From the NCBI GenBank assembly GCA_965240325.2, contig OZ251224.1, positions 372,001-436,000 of the forward strand: a DNA stretch of 64,000 nucleotides, given 5' to 3'. Shown here piece by piece: positions 1-9,989 of the stretch (the stretch's first letter is position 1; each line of letters begins with the position of its first letter). Below the pieces are notes generated by a model, which saw nothing but the letters and a program-made list of their open reading frames with translations, did not search any database and was not told where the DNA came from. The position numbers were made by a program, and so were the translations under genes. Source of the DNA: Rebecca billardiae RCC1528 (lineage: Eukaryota; Haptophyta).

Positions 1-242
1 AGCTGCTCGCACTCCGCGTCCGTCGGGCTGCCCAGCCGGCCGGCGATCAGCCTGAGCTGCTCCGGACTGCTCGCGCCCGCCATCAGCGGCGTGCGCAGGA
101 TCATCTCCGCAATGATGCAGCCCACCGACCACAGGTCCACCTCCATGCCGTAGCTGCCGGCGGCCAGCAGCAGCTCGGGCGCGCGGTAGAAGCGCGTGAC
201 GATATAGTTGGTCATGTGCGGAGGCGCGCGCGAGGCGCCGCT

Positions 243-274
<32 letters not shown>

Positions 275-1328
275 CGCCGCCGCCGCTGCCCCCGGCGTGG
301 CCTTCGCCCACCTGCTTCGTGTCGGCGAGGATCCGAGAGATGCCGTAGTCGGCGATGCGCAGCGAGCAGTCGCGGTTGATGAGCAGATTCGACGGCTTGA
401 GGTCGCGATGCACCACGTTCGCCGCGTGCAGCGCGCGCAGCCCGCGCAGCAGCTGGTACGTGAAGAACTTGCAGTGCTCGTCCGTGATTGGCTGGCTGGA
501 GCGGATGACTGCATGCAGGTCGCAGTCCATGCGCGGCATCACGAGATAGAGCGAGGTCCAGGCGAGCAGCGGGCCCTCGAGCGGCGGGATGAGGTCGAGG
601 AGCCCGACGAGGTTCTCGTGCGGGTGCCGGCGGATGTGCAGCAGGATGCCGAGCTCGCGGATCGCCGCCTGCAGCTCGATGGGGTGGCCGACCGCCGCCA
701 CCTTCTTCAAGATCACGCGATCGCCCGACACGCTGTCCTCGGCCTGCGCGATCACGCCGTACGCGCCGCGGCCGAGCAGCCCCGAGAGCTTGTACCGCTC
801 GGTCGTGTGGAACTCGACGTCGTCGAGCGTGACCGGGCTGCACGACGTGCGCGGGCAGGCGTCGATCAGCTTCTGGGACAGCTCGGGCACGGCACCCAGC
901 GAGACATCCGAGTCGAGGTTGAGTGGCGCGCGCAGCGTCAGGCCCTCGCGGTCCCACGCGAGGAGGCGCTTGTAGAAGAGGATGAACTCGTCGAACGATA
1001 TGACCCGGTCTTTGTTCAGGTCGACCGTCTGGATGTAGAGCTCCACGCGCCGCTTGTGCAGCGAGGCGTGAGAGACACCGATGTCGACGAGCATGTCAAA
1101 GAACTCGGAGTAGTCGAGGTGGCCGTTCTTGTCCTTATCGTAGCGCCTGTACATCACGACCGCCGCCGCATGCAGCTCGCTCTCTTTCGGCTCCACCTCA
1201 GGCGGTAGCCGCCTCACATCCACGCGCAGCTTGAGCAACCTGACAGCTGCGCGCGCGAGAGCCCACTTGCTGCTTCGGCCCACGAGCTCGCCCACGCGAG
1301 CGCGCTTGGCCAGGCGCGGGCTTGACAT
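1..1328 (-). CDS. EF-hand plus MAPK-like (CMGC) protein kinase, 3' end beyond window
   Basis: A single open exon encodes about 442 visible residues. The ATG at 1326-1328 is the first one after an in-frame TAG (1338-1340). Two EF-hand loops lie near residues 64-75 (DKDKNGHLDYSEF) and 103-114 (DLNKDRVISFDEF). A serine/threonine kinase domain follows: glycine loop GRGAYGV (about 187-193), VILKKV with the ATP lysine (about 206-211), HRDLKPSNLL (307-316), DYG instead of DFG (327-329), then a polyglycine insertion in the activation segment. The segment ends MTNYIVTRFYRAPELLL, which is a MAPK/CDK-type signature with a T-N-Y phospho-motif. It presumably couples calcium to phosphorylation of protein substrates. 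Calcium-dependent plant kinases have the reverse order (kinase, then EF-hands), so it is not an ordinary CDPK. The C-terminal lobe lies before base 1. It is head-to-head with the PP2C gene. Confidence 0.88.
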
Positions 1329-1706
1329 CGCGAGAGGCTACGCCTGGGGGTGCCTCCTCCAACCCAGCGCCACGCCTCGAACCGCACGTCTGCCGCCCAG
1401 CGAGCCCGAGCTGCACAGCCGTGCCCGAACGCCACGCAGCAGACGGTGGCCGCGCCGACGCGCGCTCGGCGGTCAAGATCTACCAGTACGGCGACTCAAG
1501 GACGAGAGTACGGCTGAACCGCTGAAAACGCGCGAGGCGTCGTCACTCCGGGTGCAAACCTTCGCCCGGAGCCCTTGGGCCTTGGCCCGGATCTCGATCG
1601 TAGATCCGGCAGAGCTTGGAGCTTGTCGGGCACTCGGGCTGCTCGCTCGCCATCAAGTGCGTCCTTCGCCGTGACGGCCGGGGCGTGGGGACGTGTCCGC
1701 GCCAAT
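1329..1706. promoter_or_regulatory. Shared upstream region of the kinase and PP2C genes
   Basis: This 378-bp stretch separates two genes transcribed away from each other, so it should hold both promoters (inference from layout). I see no TATA box, repeat or convincing coding frame in it. Confidence 0.45.
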
Positions 1707-2552
1707 ATGCTGCTGGCCACTCCGCGCCCCAGGATGTGGCTGCTCACGGTCGCCGTGACGCGGCGCCTGTGCAGCGCTGCGGTCAGAATCGACGTGGGCG
1801 TCGCCAGCCTGCCCGACCCGAGCAAGAAGAAGGGCGAGGACGCCCATCTCGTCTCGCAGCAGCGGCAGGTGACGATCGCGGGCGTCTTCGACGGCGTGGG
1901 AGGGTGGGCGCAGTACGGCGTCGACCCGAGCCGGTACTCGAATCAGCTCGCAAATCTGGTCGAGCTGGAGCTCACGGGACAGGTGGAGAGCACCGGCTCC
2001 TTCAGCCTGCGCGATGCGCTGCGAGTTGCTGCCAAGAACAACCGCGAGATTGGCAGCTGCACCGCGTGCGTGACGGCGGTGGACTGGGGGCCGGAGGAGG
2101 AGGCGACGGTGACGACGCTCAATTTAGGCGACTCAGGCGCGATCCTGCTGCGCCCCTCGCCCGACGCAGACGTGTACAGCCTCGTCGCACGCTCGCAGGT
2201 GCAGCAGCACGCCTTCAACACGCCATACCAGCTTGGCACGCAGTCCGCAGACTCGGCAGACGACGCGGAGCTGGCCACCTTCACTGGCCGCGCGGGCGAC
2301 GTTGTCGTTCTCGCCACTGACGGCCTCTTTGACAACATGTCCGTCGGCGAGATCACCGACGTCCTCGCGACCGAGCTGCACGAGCAGCCCGCGAAGAGCA
2401 TGGCGGTGGCGATTGCGACGATCGCGCAGAAGCTCTCGTTCGACGCGCAAAGGCAAAGCCCGTTCGAGATCGAGGCTAAGAAGCATGGGCTGTTCTACAA
2501 GGGTGGCAAGGTGGACGACACGACTGTCATCGTCATGAAACTCTTGCCCTAG
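1707..2552 (+). CDS. PP2C-family (PTC7-like) protein phosphatase
   Basis: The predicted protein has 281 residues. Motifs in order: GEDAH, GVFDGVGGW, NLGDSGAILL, VLATDGLFDN and KVDDTTVIV. These supply the metal-binding aspartates of the PPM/PP2C fold, and the spacing and GVGGW resemble the PTC7/PPTC7 branch, whose known members are organellar phosphatases. The function would be Mn/Mg-dependent removal of phosphate from serine or threonine. The start is the ATG at 1707; the frame is open further upstream but without ATG. The N-terminus, rich in Leu, Arg and Ala (MLLATPRPRMWLLTVAV), could be an organelle-targeting or signal sequence. An alternative ATG at 1734 would leave the domain intact. There are no introns. 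It is divergent from the MAPK-like kinase, a suggestive kinase/phosphatase pairing, but partnership is only inferred. Confidence 0.9.
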   Translation: MLLATPRPRMWLLTVAVTRRLCSAAVRIDVGVASLPDPSKKKGEDAHLVSQQRQVTIAGVFDGVGGWAQYGVDPSRYSNQLANLVELELTGQVESTGSFSLRDALRVAAKNNREIGSCTACVTAVDWGPEEEATVTTLNLGDSGAILLRPSPDADVYSLVARSQVQQHAFNTPYQLGTQSADSADDAELATFTGRAGDVVVLATDGLFDNMSVGEITDVLATELHEQPAKSMAVAIATIAQKLSFDAQRQSPFEIEAKKHGLFYKGGKVDDTTVIVMKLLP

Positions 2553-4007
2553 ACCAGCAGCGCCGTTGAGATGGCCTCGCATCTGGCCCGCCTATTCGAT
2601 CTGTCGACTCCGCAGCGCTGAGCGCAGCCGAGAACCAGCATCCTTTACCGCGGCCGTCTTCATTCTTCAATCGCGACGGCCAACGAGCTGTTCGGGCTTC
2701 GCAGCGGCGGTCTTCGCAGCGGCGGTCCCTGCGGCTGCGGCGCTGCGCCAGCATTTCGATCCGAAGTCGGCGGCCTGTGCATGCCTGCCGTGTACGACGT
2801 GCCGCCACTCTGTGACTCTGATTATCATCGGCGCCGCGGAGTTATAACTACATCAGAATAACTACAGCAGTGCCGCTGACACTCGGGCGCCACGGCTCGG
2901 GCTGTCGGGCTGAGGCCGCGGGCGCGGGCCCGAGCCGCGACCGGCGACCCCGGGCGCGGCGGCCGGCACGCCGCTACTGAGGCGGGCCGCTAGAGCTATA
3001 CTACGTTACTACGTACGGTGTCGGTGACTTGTCGCCGGGTGTTCATGCGCGCATCAGTAAAATATATATGGCGTTAGGCGTATGACTAATGACGTACTCG
3101 ATCGTCCGGCGGACCGAGGACCGGTCGGCCGCTCTGGCCGACGACTATCCTCGCTGCTCGCACCGTAGTGCCTAAGTGAGTGCCACCGTAGTGACCGTTA
3201 CGTCAATAACGTCATTACTGAATAAACGGCGCGCCTAAATAAAGGCACGGACCACTGGCACTGGTCGCGCGCCGCCCCGACTGGCCCGAGGCCGGGGGCG
3301 AGGCCCACTCACTCAGTCACTGGCAGCGATTGGCGGATTAGTGGGCGGGCCGCCGGATCTGCATACTAACTACATACCACCCGTCCCAGCCCCATACCGC
3401 ATACGACGTGATTACGTCACTAGTCAGCTCGAGTCGAGTCCGCGGTATAATAATGAAAAATACCCGCAACTATAGTGCGTGGCGGCGGTCAGTTTTAATA
3501 GTCTGGAGCTCATGAGGTACCGTCGGTACCTCATGAGCCCGCTGACCCGAAGACGGGCTCACGGGCTGCCTTTCTGGGACGGGTGCTGGTGCATTGCCGC
3601 CGCCGCTGACTATAACAGAAACTTGCGCTGCTAGTGTATCAGTAAGCTCCTGCCGTCGTCACTCTGACGTGATACTGATAAGTCACGACTCCGCGAACGT
3701 GACCTACTAGTTGGCGTCTGGGCTTTCGATCTCACTTAGATTAGTTCAAGTATAGTTATTGAATGACTTCTAAGAAATAGTCTATTATGGTGATGTCGCA
3801 TCACAGGCATCACTGCCATCCGCCCGAGACTGCCATGAGTGTCAAGTGATGAGAGTGTCGACGATCGGGCACTGCCGACGACGAATCAGGAGACCTGCGC
3901 CGTCCTGAGACCTGTGTCGTTAAAACTTAAATCATAGAATGAGTAAGACTCACTAGTAAGAGCTGTAAGAGCCCGTGCATCACTGCATGGGGATAACGCC
4001 ATGCATC
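2553..4007. other. Intergenic, no gene seen
   Basis: Only short frames occur here. The stretch is less GC-rich than the genes, with many CACTACGTA-like words and stops in all frames. The one clear structure is the inverted repeat at 3508-3538. Confidence 0.6.
3508..3538. repeat. Perfect 14-bp inverted repeat, 3-nt loop
   Basis: The left arm GCTCATGAGGTACC (3508-3521) and right arm GGTACCTCATGAGC (3525-3538) are perfect reverse complements separated by GTC. The transcript or DNA could form a stable hairpin. No gene is attached to it. Confidence 0.85.
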
Positions 4008-4798
4008 TTAGAAACGCCACTGTGATGGAATGCCATGGACCATGGTATGTGCGGTGTTCCTGACGGCGAACGGGTCGGGTTGAAGCTCACTCGTCGGACT
4101 CCTCGGCGACTGCAGAGATCAAGCCTTGCCCCTGTGCCGACCATGATGCAAGGAACCCCATGGTGCGGGTGGGCGCGTGCTCGGCATGTGATGAGCAGCC
4201 GTTGTCCCGCGAGCGCGACGGCAGGGAAGGGGATGCGGCATGGGAAGGGTGGGCACACGCAAGCGCACACCTTCAGGCCATCGCAGTAAGCCTCAGCAAG
4301 CTCATACACCCACACGCCACAGACAGCAAAGCCGTGCGTGTGCGCCTTCTGCATTACCGTGTACGCGATCGCCTCCGTCATCTCCGGGATGGTCGAGACG
4401 AGGGCGCGGGCGACGAATTCGCGCTTGTTCACGTTGTCGTTGAAGAGCAGCACCTTGTACTTCTTCCCTCTCGCGTTCATCTCGTCGCCTGCGGGCTGCT
4501 GCGGAGCCAGCTTAATCTCTGGCGGCCGCTCCAACACATCCGCCATCTGGATCGACGGCGTGCGCACCGGCGCAGTGACCGGGGACGCGACGCGCGATAC
4601 CACGAGACGGTTGGGCAGGAACGCCGACGCCTCGGGCCGCACGATGGCCGACGCTGTGGCGAGGAGGACAGCAATGGCCTGCATGGTTACGCCCGCGACA
4701 ATGACCTCGAGAGTCGTGCCCAGCGGCTGCACAGCTCGAAGGATGAGGACTCGTGGCGGCGTTCTAGATGTTTCCCCGCAGTCATCATCGTCACTCAT
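4008..4798 (-). CDS. clpS: ClpS-like adaptor of the Clp protease, probably plastid-targeted
   Basis: Two exons: 4271-4798 and 4008-4109, with a 161-nt intron (GTGTGC...TGCAG). The frame is kept across the junction (phase 0) and gives about 209 residues. The core KYKVLLFNDNVNKREFV, the helix ALVSTIPEMTEAIAYTV and QKAHTHGFAVCGVW match the ClpS fold that recognises N-degron substrates and delivers them to the ClpAP/ClpC chaperone. About 110 residues precede the core and contain a hydrophobic stretch (AIAVLLATASAIV) followed by Arg/Ser/Pro-rich sequence, consistent with plastid import (inference). The second exon ends with a TSELQPDPF-like tail, placed like the C-terminal strand of plant ClpS. 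If unspliced, the frame runs to 3980 with unrelated sequence. Head-to-head with the next gene. Confidence 0.82.
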
Positions 4799-4875
4799 TC
4801 ATCAAGCTACTGAACCAGTTTCCAGGTCTCTCTTGGACGCACGATGGAGGCAGCGGGCTCGATCAACCAGCCTTG

Positions 4876-5769
4876 ATGCAAGTCGCAGACGTCCCGGCTG
4901 CGGTCCATCGCCGTGTGGCGCAGGCCGAGCCACTGCTTGGGTATGCACGGGCGCAGCTGAGCTCGTCGACACAATCACCAGTCGTCGCCCTGCACATCGG
5001 CCCGATCAAGGTGAGCGCCGACGGAGCCACTATCCAGCCGAAGCTCAACATTGGGATGCAAGGCGGCTGGCTCTACCTGATGGCGGGCATTCGTGACGTG
5101 CGGGATGGACTGGCCTTCGAATGCCTCGGCATGATCATAGTCACGTACCATGGGGAGGGCCGCTCGCTCGAGGAGTTTTTGCGGAGCGTGCGCTGCGACA
5201 ACCCAGTGCCCATGATCAGCTTCCTCGTCGCGGCTGTGCCGCGGATCCTCTGGGCGATCGCGCACGCCACGGACATCGACGTGGCTTCGGACGCGTATGG
5301 CGTGAAGGGCAGTGTTATGTTCTACATTGGCTTGGGTCTGACTGCGGGCGTCTACCTGGGGTGGCGAGATACGCGCGGGTATCGGATGTTAGGCGTTGAG
5401 GGCCGTGTGGCCTCTGGCTTCGGGCTTGGTGCCACCTTGCGCGCAGGCGTGCATGACGAGGACGGGAGCGTGCGCGTCGTCTGCTTTCTCGCCAACGTCG
5501 GTCTGGACTGTGTCTTCTGCCCTGCTGAACCTCCCAGTGGAGGCGGGGACGGTAGGGTGCTCGTCTCGGGGGCAGCGATCCCGCCGCTGGTTGATGCGCT
5601 GCCAGCGCGAGAGGGCGATGCTGGTCGATTGCCTCAGGCCATGGCATGGGCGGCTGCCGCAGGGCCTGCGCCCAACAGCACCGCACCAGCGACTGCCGCC
5701 GCGGCGAGCAGCCAATGCGCAGCGCCTGCTGCGCCGAGTTCAGAGCCCGCGTGCGACGAGAGACGTTAG
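4876..5769 (+). CDS. Unknown protein with hydrophobic, glycine-rich core
   Basis: I do not recognise this family. The frame is open from 4768; the ATG at 4876 is preferred because 4768-4798 would overlap the ClpS coding start. From that ATG it is 297 residues. Visible: two hydrophobic stretches (MISFLVAAVPRILWAIA; VMFYIGLGLTAGVYLGW), an alternating glycine pattern (GVEGRVASGFGLGATLRAGV) that looks like beta hairpins, a cysteine pair (DCVFC) and a low-complexity Ala/Pro/Ser tail. A membrane-associated role is possible. No intron is needed. Confidence 0.6.
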   Translation: MQVADVPAAVHRRVAQAEPLLGYARAQLSSSTQSPVVALHIGPIKVSADGATIQPKLNIGMQGGWLYLMAGIRDVRDGLAFECLGMIIVTYHGEGRSLEEFLRSVRCDNPVPMISFLVAAVPRILWAIAHATDIDVASDAYGVKGSVMFYIGLGLTAGVYLGWRDTRGYRMLGVEGRVASGFGLGATLRAGVHDEDGSVRVVCFLANVGLDCVFCPAEPPSGGGDGRVLVSGAAIPPLVDALPAREGDAGRLPQAMAWAAAAGPAPNSTAPATAAAASSQCAAPAAPSSEPACDERR

Positions 5770-5932
5770 ACTCTGGGCGCGATCATTTTCATCACCGCCT
5801 GTACACAGTAGCTTACGGTACTCATTGAAACTCTACCCCCATATGAAACCCAAAACGGTACTGCTAGTATGTGGGTAAATGTGGTGAGAATACTGTAGTA
5901 GTAGTAGTAAGAAGTAACGGGCAACGGCAGCC

Positions 5933-6822
5933 ATGTCGGCGGCAATTCAGCCGAGTTCGAAAAAGCTGCAGCGCGGCTGGGATCGCGGGACGGCGCGCTG
6001 CCGCCGATTTGTCGCAGTCATGGCGGAGTCCGCCGGGGAGCATCGCCCAACACGTGTCGCTCTCAGCGGAACGTGCGTGGCTTGCACTGTCGTGGGTGCC
6101 GTGCTCACAGTTTCTGCCCTGACGGCCGTCCTCACGGGCAGTGCTGTTGGCAGGAGCGCGGCGTTGCACCTGGACGCTAGCGATCGCGGGCTGCGGGAGC
6201 GACTGCGAGAGATGATGGGTGGTGGCGACGCAGATCTCGAGAAGAAGGCTGCGCACTCGCAGGCCATGTGTGGGAACTGTTACAAGATGAACAGGTGCTC
6301 GGAGATCGCCCCGTTCAACTACTCGGACGCCAAGCAGGCCTGCCTGTGCGCGGGGAAAGGGCCGCACGCCAAGCGGCCCTGCCAGATTCAGTGCGCCAAG
6401 CAGGGTCCGGCGCCTATCAGGGACACGAAGCTCATGGCTTGCCAGAAGAGTGGGTGCAACAAGTGCTCGCGCAACTGCGGTGGCGGGGAGTACTGGTCGA
6501 ACACGGGCACGATTGCCAACTGGAAGTACTCGTCCACGTACACGACCGGCAACACGTGGGCAAGGGTGCGCACGCGCGCGCGCGCGAGCCGGGGTGGGTG
6601 GGCGGGCGGGGCGGCTGCAGGATGGGCCATGTTCTCGACTTGCGCGTGTGGCATAGGTGCTAGCCCGCCGCCCGATCACTCACCCGCGATGGCGACGACC
6701 GCTGGCGCCCTGCACACGCGCCGGTGCAGGGCTACTGCGAGTGCATGAAGGCAAATTGCTTCAAGGAGTGCGACGGCATCGAACTGTTCAGGCAGGTCTC
6801 GGACTGCGCGCAGCTGCCGTAA
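5933..6822 (+). CDS. Cysteine-rich type II membrane protein, unknown function
   Basis: Two exons: 5933-6565 and 6730-6822, intron 164 nt (GTGCGC...GTGCAG), phase 0, about 241 residues. A single membrane segment (CTVVGAVLTVSALTAVL, about residues 50-70) follows a basic cytosolic N-terminus, so the rest should face the lumen or outside. The lumenal part has repeated cysteine spacings: MCGNCYKMNRC, ACLCAGKGPHAKRPCQIQC, ACQKSGCNKCSRNC. Exon 2 adds GYCECMKANCFKECDG and ends DCAQLP. The continuation of the cysteine pattern across the junction supports the intron. Disulphide-bonded surface or secretory protein is the likely class; no named family is recognised. Confidence 0.7.
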
Positions 6823-8266
6823 GGGGTTCTGCCATTCCTGCAGCAGCACACGCACGCCAGCGTAAAGATCGCACAGAGCGCTTCACCTCTGGGCGACGGC
6901 GTCACCATGCAGCACCGGCCGCGATGGGCACGCGCCCACGGCCTGCCAGTGGCAGTGGGCCTGTGGCTGTGCCTGTGACGCCTGTGGGCCGCATGCCAGC
7001 CGCGGAGCCGCCTGAGGCCGCCTGAGGCTGCGGCTCCGGAGTCCGGTCGAAGGCAGAGTTGACTATTATTCATATTGCCAGCAGTAGTACTTCACCCGAT
7101 ACTGATTCTGACTTCACTCACCCGTGACTCACCGTGTCCGACTCTCACTCTCAGTCTCACCCGCCGTTCGGCTTAGCTCACCGTGACCGAGGCCCCCGGC
7201 GAGAGGCCCGCGCACGGACGGCGCAGAGTGCGGCTTAATACTCACTGTGAATAATAGTATTATAATGCTAGCAGAAGTGGCCGCTCCCGGTCTCCCGGAG
7301 CGCGGACGGTGGCAGCCGGCAGGGCTCCGCAGGACCAGGACTGTCCAGGTCACAGGTGATCCCGCTCACCGCGCTGCGCCGGGTCCGGGACACGGTCGTC
7401 TAATAAGCAGGCTCAGCAGCAGCTGGCGGAGATCGAGCCGACGACTGCCAGCCGAGACGGCCAGACTCTAACTGAGTCTAAGTTCGCCCGCGAGTTTTAC
7501 ACTCAATTACAATTTTTTTACAGGCACTAGTCAGTGACGAGTCCGTTAGCAGCAGTCTTATCAGTACATATATACTGCTCATCATCACAGCGTACTACCT
7601 GCCGCCCGCGTCACCGGTCACGCCGGCGCGCCCGCCGCAGCGCCGGCAGCGCGGGTCGGCGGCCGCGGGGGCGCCGCGTCCCGCGGCCGTCCCGCGGACG
7701 GCGGACGGCGGTCGCGGAGGGCGACGCGGACACCGCGCGGCCCGCGTTCGAGAATTGAGGCGCGTGACTCACGCCTCACGGGTCACACGGTGACGGACCG
7801 TACTCCGTAGTCGGGCGTCTAGACGTATGTCGTACTATGTAGCAGTCACGGTTATAACTCTAGTTGACAAGTTGTAACGCCGGACGGCCGACGGGGGACC
7901 GGACTAAGCGGACCGCTCAGCCCGGGCCCCCGACTCCCGAGGGCCGAGGCCCTCGTCAATGCGGGCCTTGGCCTCGGGCTTGGCGGAGTTGCCAGTTGGC
8001 CAAGCCAGGCAGCCTGCCAGCCTGCCACTTATTCGGGCTGGTTCCGCTGACCAGCGATCACATGATTCATACATGAGACTTAGCCGGCGATGACGTGACA
8101 ATGACAGCCCAAGTCACCAGTCCGGGCGCTCCCGCGCTGCTTCGCAGTCGGGCCGGACGCTCGCCTCCACCGCCAGGCTCGCCACCGAGGACCGAGCTGA
8201 AGCGAACTCACGCTCGCGGCCGGCCTCGCTCGCGTCATCCATCGGTTGCGCCTCATCACGTGCGGT
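6823..8266. other. Intergenic, no gene seen
   Basis: Short frames only. A GC-dense block (about 7600-7760, CCGCGG-rich) lies between less GC-rich flanks. No repeat shared with the rest of the window was noticed. Confidence 0.55.
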
Positions 8267-8875
8267 ATGCTGGCTGTGGCGACGATCGTGGCAGCGGCCT
8301 CGTCGGGGGTGGTCAGCTCGAAAGGGCACATCATCACCCGCCGTTCTGCCTTCCAGGCCCTGGGCGGCGTGGTCGCTGCCAACGTCCTTGCCCCGGCCGC
8401 GCACGCGGGGATGAAGTTCCCCGGCGAGCAGCCCAAGGACCTTGGCGTCCGGCCTGATGGCTCGCTCAAGGGGTGCCCGTCCAGCCCGAACTGCTGGTCG
8501 ACCTCGGGAGACGCGAAGCACGTGATCAACCCGTTCGAGTTCTCCAAGAAGAAGGACGCTGCGGTCGCCGACCTCACCTCTGTCCTGTCGGCATACCCGC
8601 AGGAAGGGGTGACCGCGGCTGACGGCAGTCTCATCGATGGCGGCGGCAACCAGATCGTGACCAACGACGCTGGATACGTGTACATGCAGTTCACTTCGAA
8701 GCGATTCGGTTTCGTTGACGACGTCGAGTTCAGCGTGCAGGATGGGGGCAAAGTGATGGTGCGCTCCGCCTCACGCCAGGGCGACTCTGACCTCGGCGTC
8801 AATGCGGCGCGCCTCAAGTACATCGCCGCAAAGCTAGCAGAGAAGGGCGGCTGGAAGACTGAGCTCGGCGTCTAA
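8267..8875 (+). CDS. DUF1499 protein, probably thylakoid-lumen targeted
   Basis: A 202-residue, single-exon protein. The ATG at 8267 is the first ATG in frame. The N-terminus has a hydrophobic stretch (MLAVATIVAAASSGVVSS), then a twin-arginine type signal ITRRSAFQALGGVVAANVL ending in APAAHA before GMKFPG. That is the layout of a bipartite plastid plus Tat lumenal targeting sequence (inference). The mature part carries the DUF1499 hallmarks: GCPSSPNCWST, YMQFTSKRFGFVDDVEF and VMVRSASRQGDSDLGVNAAR. Members occur in cyanobacteria and plastids; the biochemical role is not established. Confidence 0.85.
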   Translation: MLAVATIVAAASSGVVSSKGHIITRRSAFQALGGVVAANVLAPAAHAGMKFPGEQPKDLGVRPDGSLKGCPSSPNCWSTSGDAKHVINPFEFSKKKDAAVADLTSVLSAYPQEGVTAADGSLIDGGGNQIVTNDAGYVYMQFTSKRFGFVDDVEFSVQDGGKVMVRSASRQGDSDLGVNAARLKYIAAKLAEKGGWKTELGV

Positions 8876-9172
8876 GCGTGGCGCTTCTCTTCCAGCTCTG
8901 AGCTGTGTCACGGCGAGCGTATCGTGCAACCTCGATGCACACAGCAGCTGCCGCGGCGCTCTCGGTCTGTGGACTGACGACTGTCATTCGCGGACCATGT
9001 CCATGGGCATGCCGCATCAGGTCCGCCGACGATATGCATGCGCCTTTCCACACGTACAGACAGCGGCTGACCATGCAGCCTGGCACAGGGGGCATGATGA
9101 CCGACTCCCGGATGTCACCGGCGGCAACCGAGTCTGACACTGATCGGATCTGAGCCGCGGCGCGATACACTA

Positions 9173-9684
9173 CAGGCAATCGCGGGCAATAAGAAGCTGT
9201 CACGTTAAGAAACTGGGGCTTGCTATCTGCGGATCAGGCCTAGAAACTGAGGCTAGCGATTGGCTGGTTCGCTATACGCATAGTCGCACTAAGAAACCGG
9301 GACTACGTCGTCCCGGCTGACGAGTGGTCCGCCGAGGGGCGAGGCGCAGTCGGCCCGTCGGGGACGCGGCGCGCGGCCCGACAACGAGTACAGGCCAAGT
9401 CCCGACTTCTCCTGATGACTGACTCCTGGCCAGTGCACCGCAGCATCCATGCAACATCATGCCAGATTTGCTCATCCAAAAAGGCCCAAATTTTTCGTCG
9501 GCCTCGCCGGCCGGGCCTAAAGACTCAGCGGGGGGCTCTGCCCCCCTGCGCCCCCCGCGCCTGCGCGGCGGGCCGGGACCTAGCGCTAAGAAACTGAGAC
9601 TCCGTAGGCGCTCGGGCTACCGAACGGCTAAGAAACCGAGGCTAGCCGTGAGATCTCTGACTTCTTATTGCCCGCGATTGCCTG
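9173..9684. mobile_element. 512-bp MITE with 24-bp terminal inverted repeats and TA duplication
   Basis: The left end (9173-9196, starting CAGGCAATCGCGGG) and the right end (9661-9684) are exact reverse complements over 24 bp. Both are flanked by TA (9171-9172 and 9685-9686), the target-site duplication typical of Tc1/mariner-type elements. The interior has no transposase frame, so the element is non-autonomous. It contains five direct copies of a 16-bp word (see separate entry). Confidence 0.85.
9206..9646 (+). repeat. Five direct copies of a TAAGAAACYGRGRCT-like word inside the MITE
   Basis: Copies start near 9206, 9241, 9290, 9586 and 9628. Three lie in the left part and two in the right part of the element, all in the same orientation. 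Confidence 0.7.
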
Positions 9685-9989
9685 TATACAGCGCTGCAGT
9701 ACTAGTGTCACTACTAGTACTACCGTTATGTCTGATGACTACGACGTAAGCTAGTTACACGGCATGATACTGGCAGCGCCGCCTCAGCGGGCACTGTATC
9801 ATGCAGTATCACGATACTGATACGACGTACCACACTTGTTTGTACTGTGCCACTCAGCAGTACAGTTTACTATATGATTTTTAAACGTGCACAGTAATTA
9901 TAAATCTCGCCTGCCTGAGCTGTGTGCGTCTCTTATTCTTAGTAAACTGTACAGTCTGCTGAGCTAAAAGAAGGATATCGCAAACGACG

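Noticed and set aside
3980-4270. Unspliced C-terminal extension of ClpS
   Set aside because: The sequence after the GTGTGC donor no longer looks like ClpS, whereas splicing to 4109 gives a short tail like that of plant ClpS.
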